Of a stretch of 64,000 nt of DNA, positions 1 through 8,371 are shown piece after piece (the stretch's first letter is position 1; every line of letters starts with the position of its first letter). The position numbers were made by a program, and so were the translations under genes. This DNA comes from CAISCU01 sp943361925 (lineage in GTDB: Bacteria > Bacteroidota > Bacteroidia > UKL13-3), in the NCBI GenBank assembly GCA_943361925.1, contig CALRIT020000018.1, positions 36,764-100,763 of the forward strand, written 5' to 3'. The notes below the pieces were generated by a model. It did not search any database, was not told where the DNA came from, and was given only the letters and a program-made list of their open reading frames with translations.

Positions 1-537
1 GTTCCTTTTTTTGAGGGTTTTTATAAACAGAGAGATTATCAAACCATCCATTTAAATAATACTGAACTTTTTGAAGGTATGGGTGATACAATTCCTCATC
101 CTGGAAGAAAGTTGTTTTATGGTGGATATGGTCACCGCAGTAATGCTGATGCTTATTCGGAAATCATGGATTTGACCGGTTGTAGTATTGTTTTACTAGA
201 ACTGATAAATGAAAATTTCTATCATTTAGATACTTGTTTTGTGCCTCTTTCTGATAAAGCAGTTATGTTATGTCCGGATGCTTTTACAAAAGAAGGTTTA
301 CAAATTTTAAAGAAGTGTTTTGATGTTGTTTATGAAATTCCTGCAGAGGAAGCATTAGCTACATTTTGTTTAAATGCACATGTTTTACCTGATGCTAAAT
401 TTGCTGTGTTGCAATCTGGAAGCAAATATGCAATGGATGCTTTGCTTTCTGAATCATATGAGGTTTATGAAACAGAAACAGGTGAATTTATGAAATCGGG
501 TGGTTCTGTTTTTTGTATGAAAATGATGATATATTAA
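1..537 (+). CDS. Amidinotransferase/DDAH-family hydrolase, C-terminal part (5' truncated by window edge)
   Basis: The reading frame is open from base 1, so the start lies to the left of the window; the ATG at 79 is internal. The visible 178 residues look like the C-terminal half of the arginine deiminase / dimethylarginine dimethylaminohydrolase (DDAH) / amidinotransferase fold. They carry an FEGMGD segment, a His-Leu-Asp motif (codons from 223) in the position of the catalytic histidine, and a C-terminal GGSVFCM segment whose Cys (codon at 514) matches the catalytic nucleophile. These enzymes attack guanidino carbons of arginine-like substrates through a Cys thiol. Bacteroidota often carry such stand-alone proteins near amino-acid genes, but the substrate cannot be deduced here. 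Family call is fairly firm, substrate unknown. Confidence 0.75.
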   Translation, partial: VPFFEGFYKQRDYQTIHLNNTELFEGMGDTIPHPGRKLFYGGYGHRSNADAYSEIMDLTGCSIVLLELINENFYHLDTCFVPLSDKAVMLCPDAFTKEGLQILKKCFDVVYEIPAEEALATFCLNAHVLPDAKFAVLQSGSKYAMDALLSESYEVYETETGEFMKSGGSVFCMKMMIY

Positions 538-573
538 TTCATTTAAACTTTTTATAATTTGTCATATATCATT

Positions 574-620
574 TAAACCTGCTGTTTAGTAAATAATATC
601 AGGTTTATTCCTTTTTTTTG
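574..620 (+). terminator. Probable intrinsic terminator after the amidinotransferase-like gene
   Basis: An 8-bp inverted repeat TAAACCTG (574-581) / CAGGTTTA (600-607) with an 18-base loop is followed by a T-rich run ending near 619. It lies between the stop at 537 and the ATG at 645. The stem is short and AT-rich, so confidence is moderate. Confidence 0.45.
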
Positions 621-644
621 ATGAAGTTAATTTTTCATTGATAC

Positions 645-1406
645 ATGATTAAAGAAAATAAGAGGAATATTTTATTCCTTGTTTTAGGTTCATTTTTTAT
701 TGCAAACGCAATTGTTGCCGAATTTATTGGGGTGAAGATTTTTTCTTTGGAAAACACACTTGGTTTAAGTCCTTTCCACATGAATTTTTTAGGCAATGAT
801 TTTACATTTAATATGACTGCAGGTGTATTATTATGGCCTATTGTTTTTGTGATGACAGATATAATCAATGAATATTTTGGTAGTAGTGGTGTGAAACTTT
901 TTAGTTACATAGCTGCTGCCTTAATTTCATACTCATTTATAGTAATTTTTGGTGCGATAAAACTTACTCCTGCCGATTTTTGGTTAGTAAAAGAAACCGG
1001 TTCTGGTAACTTAAACATGCAATTAGCTTATGAGAATATTTTCGGTCAGGGATTATGGATTATTATTGGAAGTTTAGTTGCATTTTTAGTGGGTCAAGTT
1101 ATCGATGTTAGTGTTTTTCATTATGTAAAGAAGAAAACTGGTGATAAGTATTTGTGGCTAAGATCAACTGGTTCTACCTTGGTTTCTCAGTTTATTGATA
1201 GTTTTGTAGTACTGTTAATTGCCTTTTACATCGGGGCTGGATGGGATTTGAAATTGGTTTTAGGTATTGGAATTGTAAACTATATTTATAAACTTACTGT
1301 AGCAGTTTTATTAACACCTTTATTATATGGAGTTCATGCCATTATTGATGCATATTTAGGCAAAGAACTTGCTGTTGCAATGATGCGTGAAGCTGCAAAA
1401 GACTAG
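645..1406 (+). CDS. Queuosine precursor transporter (YhhQ/VUT family)
   Basis: This 253-residue integral membrane protein has about six hydrophobic segments (roughly residues 9-30, 60-76, 84-103, 133-152, 178-197, 203-230). Family hallmarks are the TDIINEYFG motif near residue 71, at the end of the second segment, and the RSTGSTLVSQFIDS segment around 173-186. YhhQ (DUF165/VUT) proteins import queuine precursors such as preQ0/preQ1 for queuosine modification of tRNA wobble positions; that role is known for the family and inferred here. The ATG at 645 is a good start, with the first membrane segment directly after a short basic N-terminus. The stop codon overlaps that of the convergent gene in a shared CTAG (1403-1406). 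Confidence 0.85.
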   Translation: MIKENKRNILFLVLGSFFIANAIVAEFIGVKIFSLENTLGLSPFHMNFLGNDFTFNMTAGVLLWPIVFVMTDIINEYFGSSGVKLFSYIAAALISYSFIVIFGAIKLTPADFWLVKETGSGNLNMQLAYENIFGQGLWIIIGSLVAFLVGQVIDVSVFHYVKKKTGDKYLWLRSTGSTLVSQFIDSFVVLLIAFYIGAGWDLKLVLGIGIVNYIYKLTVAVLLTPLLYGVHAIIDAYLGKELAVAMMREAAKD

Positions 1407-1843
1407 GAAGTATGGTCTAAAATAATCAACCATTTTCCATTAATCTTTTTGAACCATAGAGTGAAATAACCTGATGGATTTCCATCATTATTTAGGATAG
1501 CCCATGATCCAACAACAATCGCATTTTGTTTATCTACAAACTCAATTGATTTAATATCAAATTCGAGTTTACCCATTTTTTCTTTGTTAGAATAGGATTT
1601 TTTATAGTTATCATTAACTTTCTGCCAGCCATAACTGACTCCTTTTTTGCTAACAAATCGTAGATCAGGACTATTCCAGTAAAACAACATAAAGCTATCT
1701 ATTGAGCCATTATTCCATGCACTTTGTTGTTGTGATAATACCTGTTTTATGGCTGCTTTTTCAGGATGATGATGTTTCTGAGCTTGAGTTATAGTGCCAA
1801 CAAACACCATCATGGTTATTAGAATTAACTTTAGTTTTCTCAT
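1403..1843 (-). CDS. Secreted NTF2-like / SnoaL-fold (DUF4440-type) protein
   Basis: This 146-residue protein starts with a typical signal peptide (MRKLKL, hydrophobic core, cleavage likely after QA/Q around residue 21). The mature part has the cone-shaped NTF2-like pattern: an N-terminal helix with an AWNNGSIDSFM segment, then strands ending in GYFTLWFKKINGKWLIILDH. DUF4440 proteins of this type are common periplasmic or surface proteins of unknown ligand in Bacteroidota. It lies one base from the GT39 gene upstream, so the two are probably co-transcribed. No catalytic function can be assigned from sequence. Confidence 0.7.
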   Translation of the reverse strand: MRKLKLILITMMVFVGTITQAQKHHHPEKAAIKQVLSQQQSAWNNGSIDSFMLFYWNSPDLRFVSKKGVSYGWQKVNDNYKKSYSNKEKMGKLEFDIKSIEFVDKQNAIVVGSWAILNNDGNPSGYFTLWFKKINGKWLIILDHTS

Positions 1844-1844
1844 C

Positions 1845-3536
1845 TTAATTTGTTTCTACAAGATAAAGATAAGAGATTGTTTTATTTCTTTTATATGGAT
1901 TGATAAATTCTAAACTTAGATTGGAAACAGGGTAGTTCTTAAAACTACTTATGTCCTTTATTTTTAATTTGCTTTTTAAATCAGTAAGTCCCTCTTCATT
2001 TGTCATGATAAACAGCTTTTTTGTTTGAGAAAATTTTAACAATGAATCCAGTTGATTTTCTTTTTGGATTTTTTGTTTCAGTTTAAAATCGCAGCTATAC
2101 CAATAGTCTGTTTTATAAATATGAAGTGGTGCATTATCGTGATTTTTATTCATATAATCTGCAATTTTCTCATTGGCCTGAAACTGAAATATTGATGGAT
2201 ATACTTGGGTATTAAGTATGAAATTACATACTGCCATAAACAAAAAGCTACTCCAGATAATATTGGCTTTTCTGTTTTTATTAGAAAAAAAGAGTAAATC
2301 AAAATTGTAAATAAGTGCAACAACAATTATAGAATTAAATAGAAAAGGATTGTTTGGAAATGCCCATGCATTTAAATAAAACAGAACTGCACCTAAAATA
2401 ATGAAAACAATAAATTGTAGGATTGCTATTCTTCTTATTAGTAACATATCCTCTTTAAAATGATATATAAAATGAGAGAGAGTTATGGCTGCCAATGGAT
2501 GAATAAAAAATGTATAATGTGGTAATTGGTATGATGATAAACTCATAATAATAAATAGAATTAGAAATCCTCCTATGCTTGAAAATTCAGGTAAATAGCT
2601 GCGTAATTCTTTTTTTATGGTTTGATTAATAATTTTTATAATAGCCAATAAATAAAGTATTGGCCAAGGCAAAAAACTCCATAAAAAGCTATGAACCAAA
2701 AACAAAGGTTCTGGATTGTTATCCCAATTGCTTGCATGTGTAATTCTTCCGAAACTTTGAATCCAATAGTAAAATCTGATTCCTGAAGGACCTTTCAAAC
2801 CATAAGCTTCTTTTTCAGGATGTAAATCAAATTGTATATATAGACCATATGACATTGGAAATAACAACAAAGCCAATAAAATAAATGCATAAATGAGTTT
2901 TATATCCAATAAGAGTTTTAATTTTTTGGTATAAATTAGGTTTACACCGATAATGACTACAGGTGCAATCAGTCCAATTGGACCTTTCGTCATCATTGCA
3001 AAAGCAATTCCAATTGTTCCTAGGTATAGATTTAGTGGCTTATTGAATTTAAAAAAAGAACTGAGCTGCCATAATGAAAATAATAAAAAGCCACATAACA
3101 TGGTATCAGTTCTAACATCATGGCTCATCAGAAAAAAAGCCTGACTTGATGCAAATATGAGTACTGAATAAAATGCAATTGGAGTAGGGTAGTATAATCT
3201 AGTAAATTTAAAAAGTGAGAATAAACCTAGAATTGAAATTAAAACTGAAGGCAATCGGTATGACCATTCATGTATACCAAAGATTTTAAAAGATAATACA
3301 GATGTCCAGAATAACATTGGAGGTTTATCAAGATAATCAAGACCTCTGCAGTAAATCTCTAGATAACTTTTATTATAAAACATCTCCTTACTTATTGCTG
3401 CATACTGGCTAGCATCAATATCCATAAGGCTTAAGTGCATTCCTGAAAGAATAGTTATAAAAAATACTAGTACAAATACATATCTTTCATTAATTGGTTT
3501 ATCCATGCCGTTAATAAAACTGTTTAACATTATCAT
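1845..3536 (-). CDS. ArnT/PMT-like membrane glycosyltransferase (GT39/GT83 superfamily)
   Basis: A 563-residue polytopic membrane protein with about a dozen hydrophobic segments. The first periplasmic loop holds the acidic DIDASQYA motif (residues 39-46) expected for the catalytic Asp of the PMT/ArnT GT-C fold. It is followed by DYLDKPP (67-73) and a HDVRTD segment near 139. The C-terminal 100 residues are a soluble domain. GT-C enzymes of this type use polyprenyl-phosphate sugars as donors to modify lipid A, glycans or proteins in the periplasm; the acceptor here is unknown. It may start at the ATG at 3536 or the in-frame ATGs just inside. The divergent lysA start lies under 50 bp away. Confidence 0.75.
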   Translation of the reverse strand: MIMLNSFINGMDKPINERYVFVLVFFITILSGMHLSLMDIDASQYAAISKEMFYNKSYLEIYCRGLDYLDKPPMLFWTSVLSFKIFGIHEWSYRLPSVLISILGLFSLFKFTRLYYPTPIAFYSVLIFASSQAFFLMSHDVRTDTMLCGFLLFSLWQLSSFFKFNKPLNLYLGTIGIAFAMMTKGPIGLIAPVVIIGVNLIYTKKLKLLLDIKLIYAFILLALLLFPMSYGLYIQFDLHPEKEAYGLKGPSGIRFYYWIQSFGRITHASNWDNNPEPLFLVHSFLWSFLPWPILYLLAIIKIINQTIKKELRSYLPEFSSIGGFLILFIIMSLSSYQLPHYTFFIHPLAAITLSHFIYHFKEDMLLIRRIAILQFIVFIILGAVLFYLNAWAFPNNPFLFNSIIVVALIYNFDLLFFSNKNRKANIIWSSFLFMAVCNFILNTQVYPSIFQFQANEKIADYMNKNHDNAPLHIYKTDYWYSCDFKLKQKIQKENQLDSLLKFSQTKKLFIMTNEEGLTDLKSKLKIKDISSFKNYPVSNLSLEFINPYKRNKTISYLYLVETN

Positions 3537-3572
3537 ATTTTAATTTATTCGTTAAGAAATTGATTGTTTTCT

Positions 3573-3580
3573 TATTTTTG
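3573..3580 (+). promoter_or_regulatory. Bacteroidota-type -7 promoter box of lysA
   Basis: TATTTTTG matches the Bacteroidota -7 consensus TAnnTTTG exactly and ends 4 bases before the lysA ATG at 3585. A -33 TTG at a convincing distance was not found. If real, the transcript would start at or a few bases before the start codon, giving a leaderless mRNA. Confidence 0.4.
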
Positions 3581-3584
3581 CACT

Positions 3585-4793
3585 ATGGATAGAAATCAAC
3601 AATTACTTAAAGTAGCGGAAGAATTTGGTGCACCGGTTTATGTGTACGAAGCAGAGAAAATTATCAATCAATACAATAAACTAAAGAAAGCTTTTGCTCC
3701 TGTTGATGTTCAAATAAAGTATGCTTGTAAGGCATTAAATAATTCCGCTGTATTACGTTTATTAAAAAAGCAGGGTAGTGGATTAGATACGGTTTCTATC
3801 AATGAAGTTCAATTAGGATTAAGAGCAGGTTTTTCGCCAAATGAGATAATTTTTACTCCTAATTGTGTAAGCATTGAAGAGATTCAGGAAGCAGTAGAAT
3901 TGGGTGTTCATATTAATATCGATAATATCTCGATTTTAGAGCAATTTGGTTCAATTTATGGAAATACAGTTCCATGTTGTATTCGTATTAATCCGCATAT
4001 TTTAGCCGGTGGTAATAGCAAAATTTCAACAGGTCATATAGATTCTAAATTTGGTATTTCTGTTTATCAATTACGCCATGTGCTTAGAGTTGTAGAATCA
4101 CAAAAGATTAAAGTGAATGGCCTACACATGCATACCGGTTCTGATATTTTAGACCCAGGTGTGTTTTTACAAGGAGCGGAAATTTTGTTTGATGCTGCCA
4201 GAGATTTCAAGGATTTAGAATTTCTTGATTTTGGAAGTGGATTTAAAGTGGCTTATAAAGAAGGTGATATCACTACTGATATTGAAGAGTTAGGTTCAGC
4301 TTTGGCAACTCGCTTTTTAGAGTTCTGCAAAGACTATGGAAGAGAATTAGAATTATGGTTTGAACCAGGAAAGTTTTTAGTAAGTGAATCAGGATTTTTC
4401 TTAGTTAAAGTAAATGTACTTAAACAAACAACAGCAACTGTTTTTGTTGGAGTTGATAGTGGTTTAAATCATTTAATCAGACCAATGTTATACGATTCTT
4501 ATCATCACATAGAAAATATTTCAAATCTTGAGGGAAAACAAAGAATTTATACAGTGGTAGGTTATATCTGTGAAACGGATACATTTGGTTGGGATAGAAA
4601 GTTAAATGAGGTAAGAGAAGGTGATATTCTCTGCTTTAGAAATGCTGGAGCCTACGGATTTACCATGAGTAGTAATTACAATGCAAGATTTCGTCCTGCA
4701 GAAGTTATGTTATACAATGGTCAAGCACATTTGATCCGTCAAAGGGAAACTTTTGAAGATTTGATAAAAAATGAAATTGAAATAAATTTATAA
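3585..4793 (+). CDS. lysA: Diaminopimelate decarboxylase
   Basis: A 402-residue fold-type III PLP enzyme that decarboxylates meso-diaminopimelate to L-lysine, the last step of lysine synthesis. The PLP lysine is K49 in KYACKALNN. Other family marks are HMHTGSDI, DFGSGFKV, WFEPGKFLV and the CETDTFGWD segment that supplies the active-site Cys and substrate contacts. The chosen start is the ATG at 3585 (MDRNQQLL); an in-frame TTG at 3564 would place coding sequence across the promoter box and is unlikely. The YfiT-like gene follows with one base between stop and start, suggesting co-transcription. dapB of the same pathway lies at 6990-7754. Confidence 0.93.
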   Translation: MDRNQQLLKVAEEFGAPVYVYEAEKIINQYNKLKKAFAPVDVQIKYACKALNNSAVLRLLKKQGSGLDTVSINEVQLGLRAGFSPNEIIFTPNCVSIEEIQEAVELGVHINIDNISILEQFGSIYGNTVPCCIRINPHILAGGNSKISTGHIDSKFGISVYQLRHVLRVVESQKIKVNGLHMHTGSDILDPGVFLQGAEILFDAARDFKDLEFLDFGSGFKVAYKEGDITTDIEELGSALATRFLEFCKDYGRELELWFEPGKFLVSESGFFLVKVNVLKQTTATVFVGVDSGLNHLIRPMLYDSYHHIENISNLEGKQRIYTVVGYICETDTFGWDRKLNEVREGDILCFRNAGAYGFTMSSNYNARFRPAEVMLYNGQAHLIRQRETFEDLIKNEIEINL

Positions 4794-4794
4794 T

Positions 4795-5313
4795 ATGGAA
4801 GCTCTTAAATTTCCGATAGGCAGATTCGTTTCGCCTGAAACTTTTAACCAGGAAATGATGGAAATGTATAAAGCCACCATTCAACATTTCCCAGATTTGT
4901 TAGAGGCTAAATTGAAACAATTGAATTCAACACAATTGAATGAAACCTATAGAGAAGGTTCATGGACTGTCAGGCAAGTTGTTCATCATTTAGCAGATAG
5001 TCACATGAATGCTTTTATTCGTTTTAAATTGGCTTTAAGTGAGGATAAGCCTGTAATTAAACCGTATTTGCAAGATGCTTTTGTAGAAATGGATGATGAG
5101 AAAGAATTTGATATTTTACCTTCATTATCAATCATCAGAGGTGTTCATGAAAGATGGATTAAATTATTAAATAGCATGAGTGAAAGTGATTTTGAACGTG
5201 CTTATATTCATCCTGAATACAATAAAGAATATAATTTGAAATTTGCTTTAGCACAATACGATTGGCACTGCAAAACACATTTAGGCCATATTCAGATTGT
5301 CTTAAGCAAATAA
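4795..5313 (+). CDS. YfiT/DinB-superfamily metal-dependent protein (putative bacillithiol transferase)
   Basis: A 172-residue four-helix protein of the DinB/YfiT superfamily. Metal-binding histidines are visible in VVHHLADSH (H64, H65, H70) and in the C-terminal WHCKTHLGH (H158, H162, H165). Proteins annotated YfiT/BstA act as thiol S-transferases or metal-dependent hydrolases; the Bacillus relatives use bacillithiol. Whether this organism makes bacillithiol cannot be seen from the window, so the thiol is an inference. It starts one base after lysA and ends at a strong bidirectional terminator. Confidence 0.8.
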   Translation: MEALKFPIGRFVSPETFNQEMMEMYKATIQHFPDLLEAKLKQLNSTQLNETYREGSWTVRQVVHHLADSHMNAFIRFKLALSEDKPVIKPYLQDAFVEMDDEKEFDILPSLSIIRGVHERWIKLLNSMSESDFERAYIHPEYNKEYNLKFALAQYDWHCKTHLGHIQIVLSK

Positions 5314-5318
5314 GATAT

Positions 5319-5374
5319 AACACACAACAAAAAAGGGAATTTTCAATTGAAAATTCCCTTTTTTGTTGTGTGTT
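5319..5374. terminator. Bidirectional terminator, 56-bp perfect palindrome
   Basis: A perfect inverted repeat with arms 5319-5343 and 5350-5374 around a self-complementary CAATTG centre. The arms include GGGAATTTT and A6/T6 tracts, so a stem with a U-rich tail forms on either strand. It sits between the convergent YfiT gene and lepB and should end both transcripts. Confidence 0.85.
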
Positions 5375-5381
5375 AAAAGAG

Positions 5382-6899
5382 TTATTTTATCCCTCTGAAC
5401 AACCTATTCCAACGGATATTTTTAAATAGGTTTTCACCATCTTTATCCCAACTCATCCAAACAAATAATGCTTTCCCAACAATATTTGTTTCTGGAACAA
5501 ATCCCCAAAAACGACTATCAGCACTATTATGGCGATTATCACCCATCATAAAGTAGTAGTTATATTTGAAAGTATATGTTGTAATTTCTTTACCTCCTAA
5601 ATAGAACTTACCATTTTTGGTTTCAAAATCAGGATTGTTTTCATAAACGCGAATTGCACGCTCATATAAAGGATAAGTAACACTATCAAGTTTGATTTCA
5701 GAACCGGCTTTAGGAACATATAATGGTCCAAAATAATCTACATTCCATGTATTATTATCAATATGAGGGAATATACCATCTTGGTATACACCTCTGTCTT
5801 GTATAATAGAATCAACTGCCGAAATACCTCTTTCATTTTCAAAATCCTGTTTTGCTTTATAGGGCATAACGAATTCAAAATCAAGGTTTCCCCCGTGTAC
5901 TTGTTTTCCTTCAGTTATATCATATTTTCTTCTGATTTTATGAAATCTTTCATCATCCCAACCATCTTGTTCATCTAATTTCACATAATAGTTTACTTGC
6001 ATATTTTTAGGTTTATCTGCAGCAATACCATTCACATAAACCTCTCCATGTATAACTTCTATACTATCACCTGAAATAGCTAAACAACGTTTAATATAAT
6101 TCTCTTTTTTATCACTTGGTCTTCCATCTTCATACGGATAATTAAACACAACAACATCATTATTTTTAATCGGACTAATGGCACTTAAGCGTTTGTAAGG
6201 CATCGACATCCAATCTAAATAAGAGTTTACAGAATCTGTTAAAGGAAGCGTATTGTGTGCAAAAGGAAAGGCTAATGGAGTCATTGGTAATCTTGTGCCA
6301 AAATGCATTTTACTAACAAAAAGAAAATCTCCAACCAACAATGATTTCTCCATTGAAGGAGTAGGAATCGTATAAGCTTCAATAAAATAAGAACGAATAA
6401 CAGTTGCAGCCAATGTTGCAAACCAAATTGCATCCGACCATTCATAAGTCATTCTATTGTCTGGTTTACCAATTGCTAAAATTATAGCAACAACAACAAT
6501 TCCTATACTAATGAAAATTGAAAAATATTGTTTGAATAAGAATATGCTACCCAAAAGAATGAGTGCAGATAAAAACTTGTTTTCTTTTGAATCTTTTTCT
6601 TTGCCAATGATATTATTAAAGCTAAAGTATAATTTATGTAAAGCGAATAGTAATACATATACTATAGGTGCTATAATTAAGGCCAATAGACCAGTGAAAT
6701 AAAGAAGAATCAATGAACAACCATAAACAAAATTCATAATTGCTGATGCATAACTAGCACCGGCACTGATGTATAATCCTGCAATGATTAAGTTTAACAA
6801 ACACCAGATAATTGTAATTATCCATTGTTTTTTAGTGAATTCCTTAGGACTGGTAAAATAAAATTTGAAAGTTTCTGAAAGATTAAATGATTGTGTCAT
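5382..6899 (-). CDS. lepB: Signal peptidase I, enlarged Bacteroidota form
   Basis: A 505-residue membrane-anchored serine/lysine protease that removes signal peptides from exported proteins. The catalytic Ser is S182 in TIPTPSMEKSL and the general-base Lys is K270 in YIKRCLAISGDS; the C-terminal box MGDNRHNSADSRFWG is intact. About 145 residues with four or so hydrophobic segments precede the catalytic domain, more than in E. coli LepB. A large insertion (residues about 290-440) separates the Lys region from the last box. I chose ATG 6899 (MTQSFNLS) over the upstream TTG at 6923. It is the last gene of the leftward par-dapB-lepB group. Confidence 0.92.
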   Translation of the reverse strand: MTQSFNLSETFKFYFTSPKEFTKKQWIITIIWCLLNLIIAGLYISAGASYASAIMNFVYGCSLILLYFTGLLALIIAPIVYVLLFALHKLYFSFNNIIGKEKDSKENKFLSALILLGSIFLFKQYFSIFISIGIVVVAIILAIGKPDNRMTYEWSDAIWFATLAATVIRSYFIEAYTIPTPSMEKSLLVGDFLFVSKMHFGTRLPMTPLAFPFAHNTLPLTDSVNSYLDWMSMPYKRLSAISPIKNNDVVVFNYPYEDGRPSDKKENYIKRCLAISGDSIEVIHGEVYVNGIAADKPKNMQVNYYVKLDEQDGWDDERFHKIRRKYDITEGKQVHGGNLDFEFVMPYKAKQDFENERGISAVDSIIQDRGVYQDGIFPHIDNNTWNVDYFGPLYVPKAGSEIKLDSVTYPLYERAIRVYENNPDFETKNGKFYLGGKEITTYTFKYNYYFMMGDNRHNSADSRFWGFVPETNIVGKALFVWMSWDKDGENLFKNIRWNRLFRGIK

Positions 6900-6989
6900 C
6901 TGAAATGCTTTTGTTGAGGGCAAAATGCTAAAAAAATGGTAAAAACTAATTTTAGTTTTGCTAAATGGTTGAAATTGAATGATAAAGTA

Positions 6990-7754
6990 TTAAGAACCTT
7001 TGATGAAATCATCTAGATTTAAGATATCATCCATTGTGTAAACTCCTTTTTTGCCTATGATCCATTCGGCAGCCATAAGAGCTCCTTTGGCAAACCCATA
7101 ACGCGATTTTGCATCATGTGTAATCTGAATTGAATCAATAACCGATTCATATTTTACAGTATGTAATCCTGTAACATCTCCTTCTCTGTATGATTCAATC
7201 AACAATTCATGAGCTTTTGCGCTTTGTGCAGGTTGATTTTTATCGAATATTAATCGGTCTTTGATAGTAGTTTTTTGTGGATATTCTGCCATCACATGTT
7301 TTGCTAAACTTAAAGCAGTTCCACTTGGGTGATCTAATTTAGCAGTATGATGTACCTCTTCAATCATGACATCATAATTGTCGAAATTTTTCATCATTGA
7401 AGCTAAAATTTTATTCAGTTTATAAAATAAATTTACTCCAACACTAAAGTTTGAACTATAAACTAAGGCCTGTCCTTCTTTTTCTGCTAATTCTTTTATT
7501 TCATCCAATTGATCATACCAACCTGTCGTTCCTACAACAACAGGAACACCGGCTTCAAAGCATTTATGGATATTATCAACAGCTGCAGTTGGCATGCTGA
7601 AATCAATTGCTACATCTACATTTTTAAGACTAAGTGGCATAAAATCATATGCATTTTCTAATGTTACTTTGTAAATGATTTCATGGTTTTTTGCCATTGC
7701 TATTTTTTCAATAGCCATTCCCATTTTACCATAGCCTAATAGTGCGATTTTCAT
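6990..7754 (-). CDS. dapB: 4-hydroxy-tetrahydrodipicolinate reductase
   Basis: A 254-residue NAD(P)H-dependent reductase of the lysine/diaminopimelate pathway. The N-terminal Rossmann motif GYGKMG (residues 7-12) binds the nucleotide, and DFSMP (51-55) and GTTGW (75-79) follow. The catalytic segment EEVHHTAKLDHPSGTA (132-147) contains the conserved His pair, Lys and the SGTA substrate loop. Its product feeds both peptidoglycan and lysA (3585-4793). About 90 bases separate its stop from lepB, and 77 bases separate its start from the DUF5683 gene, so it is probably part of a longer operon. Confidence 0.93.
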   Translation of the reverse strand: MKIALLGYGKMGMAIEKIAMAKNHEIIYKVTLENAYDFMPLSLKNVDVAIDFSMPTAAVDNIHKCFEAGVPVVVGTTGWYDQLDEIKELAEKEGQALVYSSNFSVGVNLFYKLNKILASMMKNFDNYDVMIEEVHHTAKLDHPSGTALSLAKHVMAEYPQKTTIKDRLIFDKNQPAQSAKAHELLIESYREGDVTGLHTVKYESVIDSIQITHDAKSRYGFAKGALMAAEWIIGKKGVYTMDDILNLDDFIKGS

Positions 7755-7831
7755 TTATTCTTCGTTTTAAGAATGCTCAAAAGAGCAATTTTTGCTGTAA
7801 TATAAACAAGAAATTCCGATTAAGGAAATTT

Positions 7832-8371
7832 TTATCGGATACTTAAGGTGAAACTTAATCCAGTTGAAGTACAATAAGGTGTTTGACGAATATCAGGACT
7901 TATTCTTAAACTCAAGTTTTCACTCATGTCAAAACCTTTTAAATGAGCGTCAACAGTGGCATCCACAATTTGAAGTGCATACAATCCTACCATAGAAATG
8001 ATAGATAAATCTCTTGATTTTCTATAACTCTCTCGTACGTTTAACAACATTTCTCCAGGTAAATTTGCAAACTCTGGGTTTGTAACAGGTTGCTTGTTTA
8101 GCACTTGAATATAAGCTTCTCTTACAGAGTTATATTCATTTTTATAAAATACATAAGAATAACCTAATGCTGCAAATCCACCATAAATAATAGGAAGTTT
8201 CCAGTATTTTTTATTATAAATCTGTCCTGCACCCGGAACCAATGCAATTAATGTAACTTTATGATATGGATTTGTCTCCTTTTTAGGTTCAGGTTTTTTC
8301 ACCGGAGCCTGAGCTTTTAAGCTGGTTCCGGTGAAAATTAATAGTAATATGATTGAAAAAATTCTTATCAC
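7832..8371 (-). CDS. DUF5683 membrane/envelope protein
   Basis: A 179-residue protein with a signal-peptide-like N-terminus (about residues 1-20), a Pro/Lys-rich linker and the conserved core LVPGAGQIYNKKYWKLPIIYGG typical of DUF5683 (quoted in part as the PGAGQIYN and KYWKLP motifs). The core likely forms two membrane-associated helices. Its function is unknown. The start codon overlaps the parB stop by 4 bases (8368-8371), which implies translational coupling to the ParAB segregation genes. The neighbourhood suggests a role linked to envelope growth or chromosome segregation, but this is guilt by association only. Confidence 0.75.
   Translation of the reverse strand: MIRIFSIILLLIFTGTSLKAQAPVKKPEPKKETNPYHKVTLIALVPGAGQIYNKKYWKLPIIYGGFAALGYSYVFYKNEYNSVREAYIQVLNKQPVTNPEFANLPGEMLLNVRESYRKSRDLSIISMVGLYALQIVDATVDAHLKGFDMSENLSLRISPDIRQTPYCTSTGLSFTLSIR

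Noticed and set aside
3564..3584. TTG start of lysA seven codons upstream
   Set aside because: It would put coding sequence over a perfect -7 promoter box, and ATG 3585 gives the normal N-terminus.
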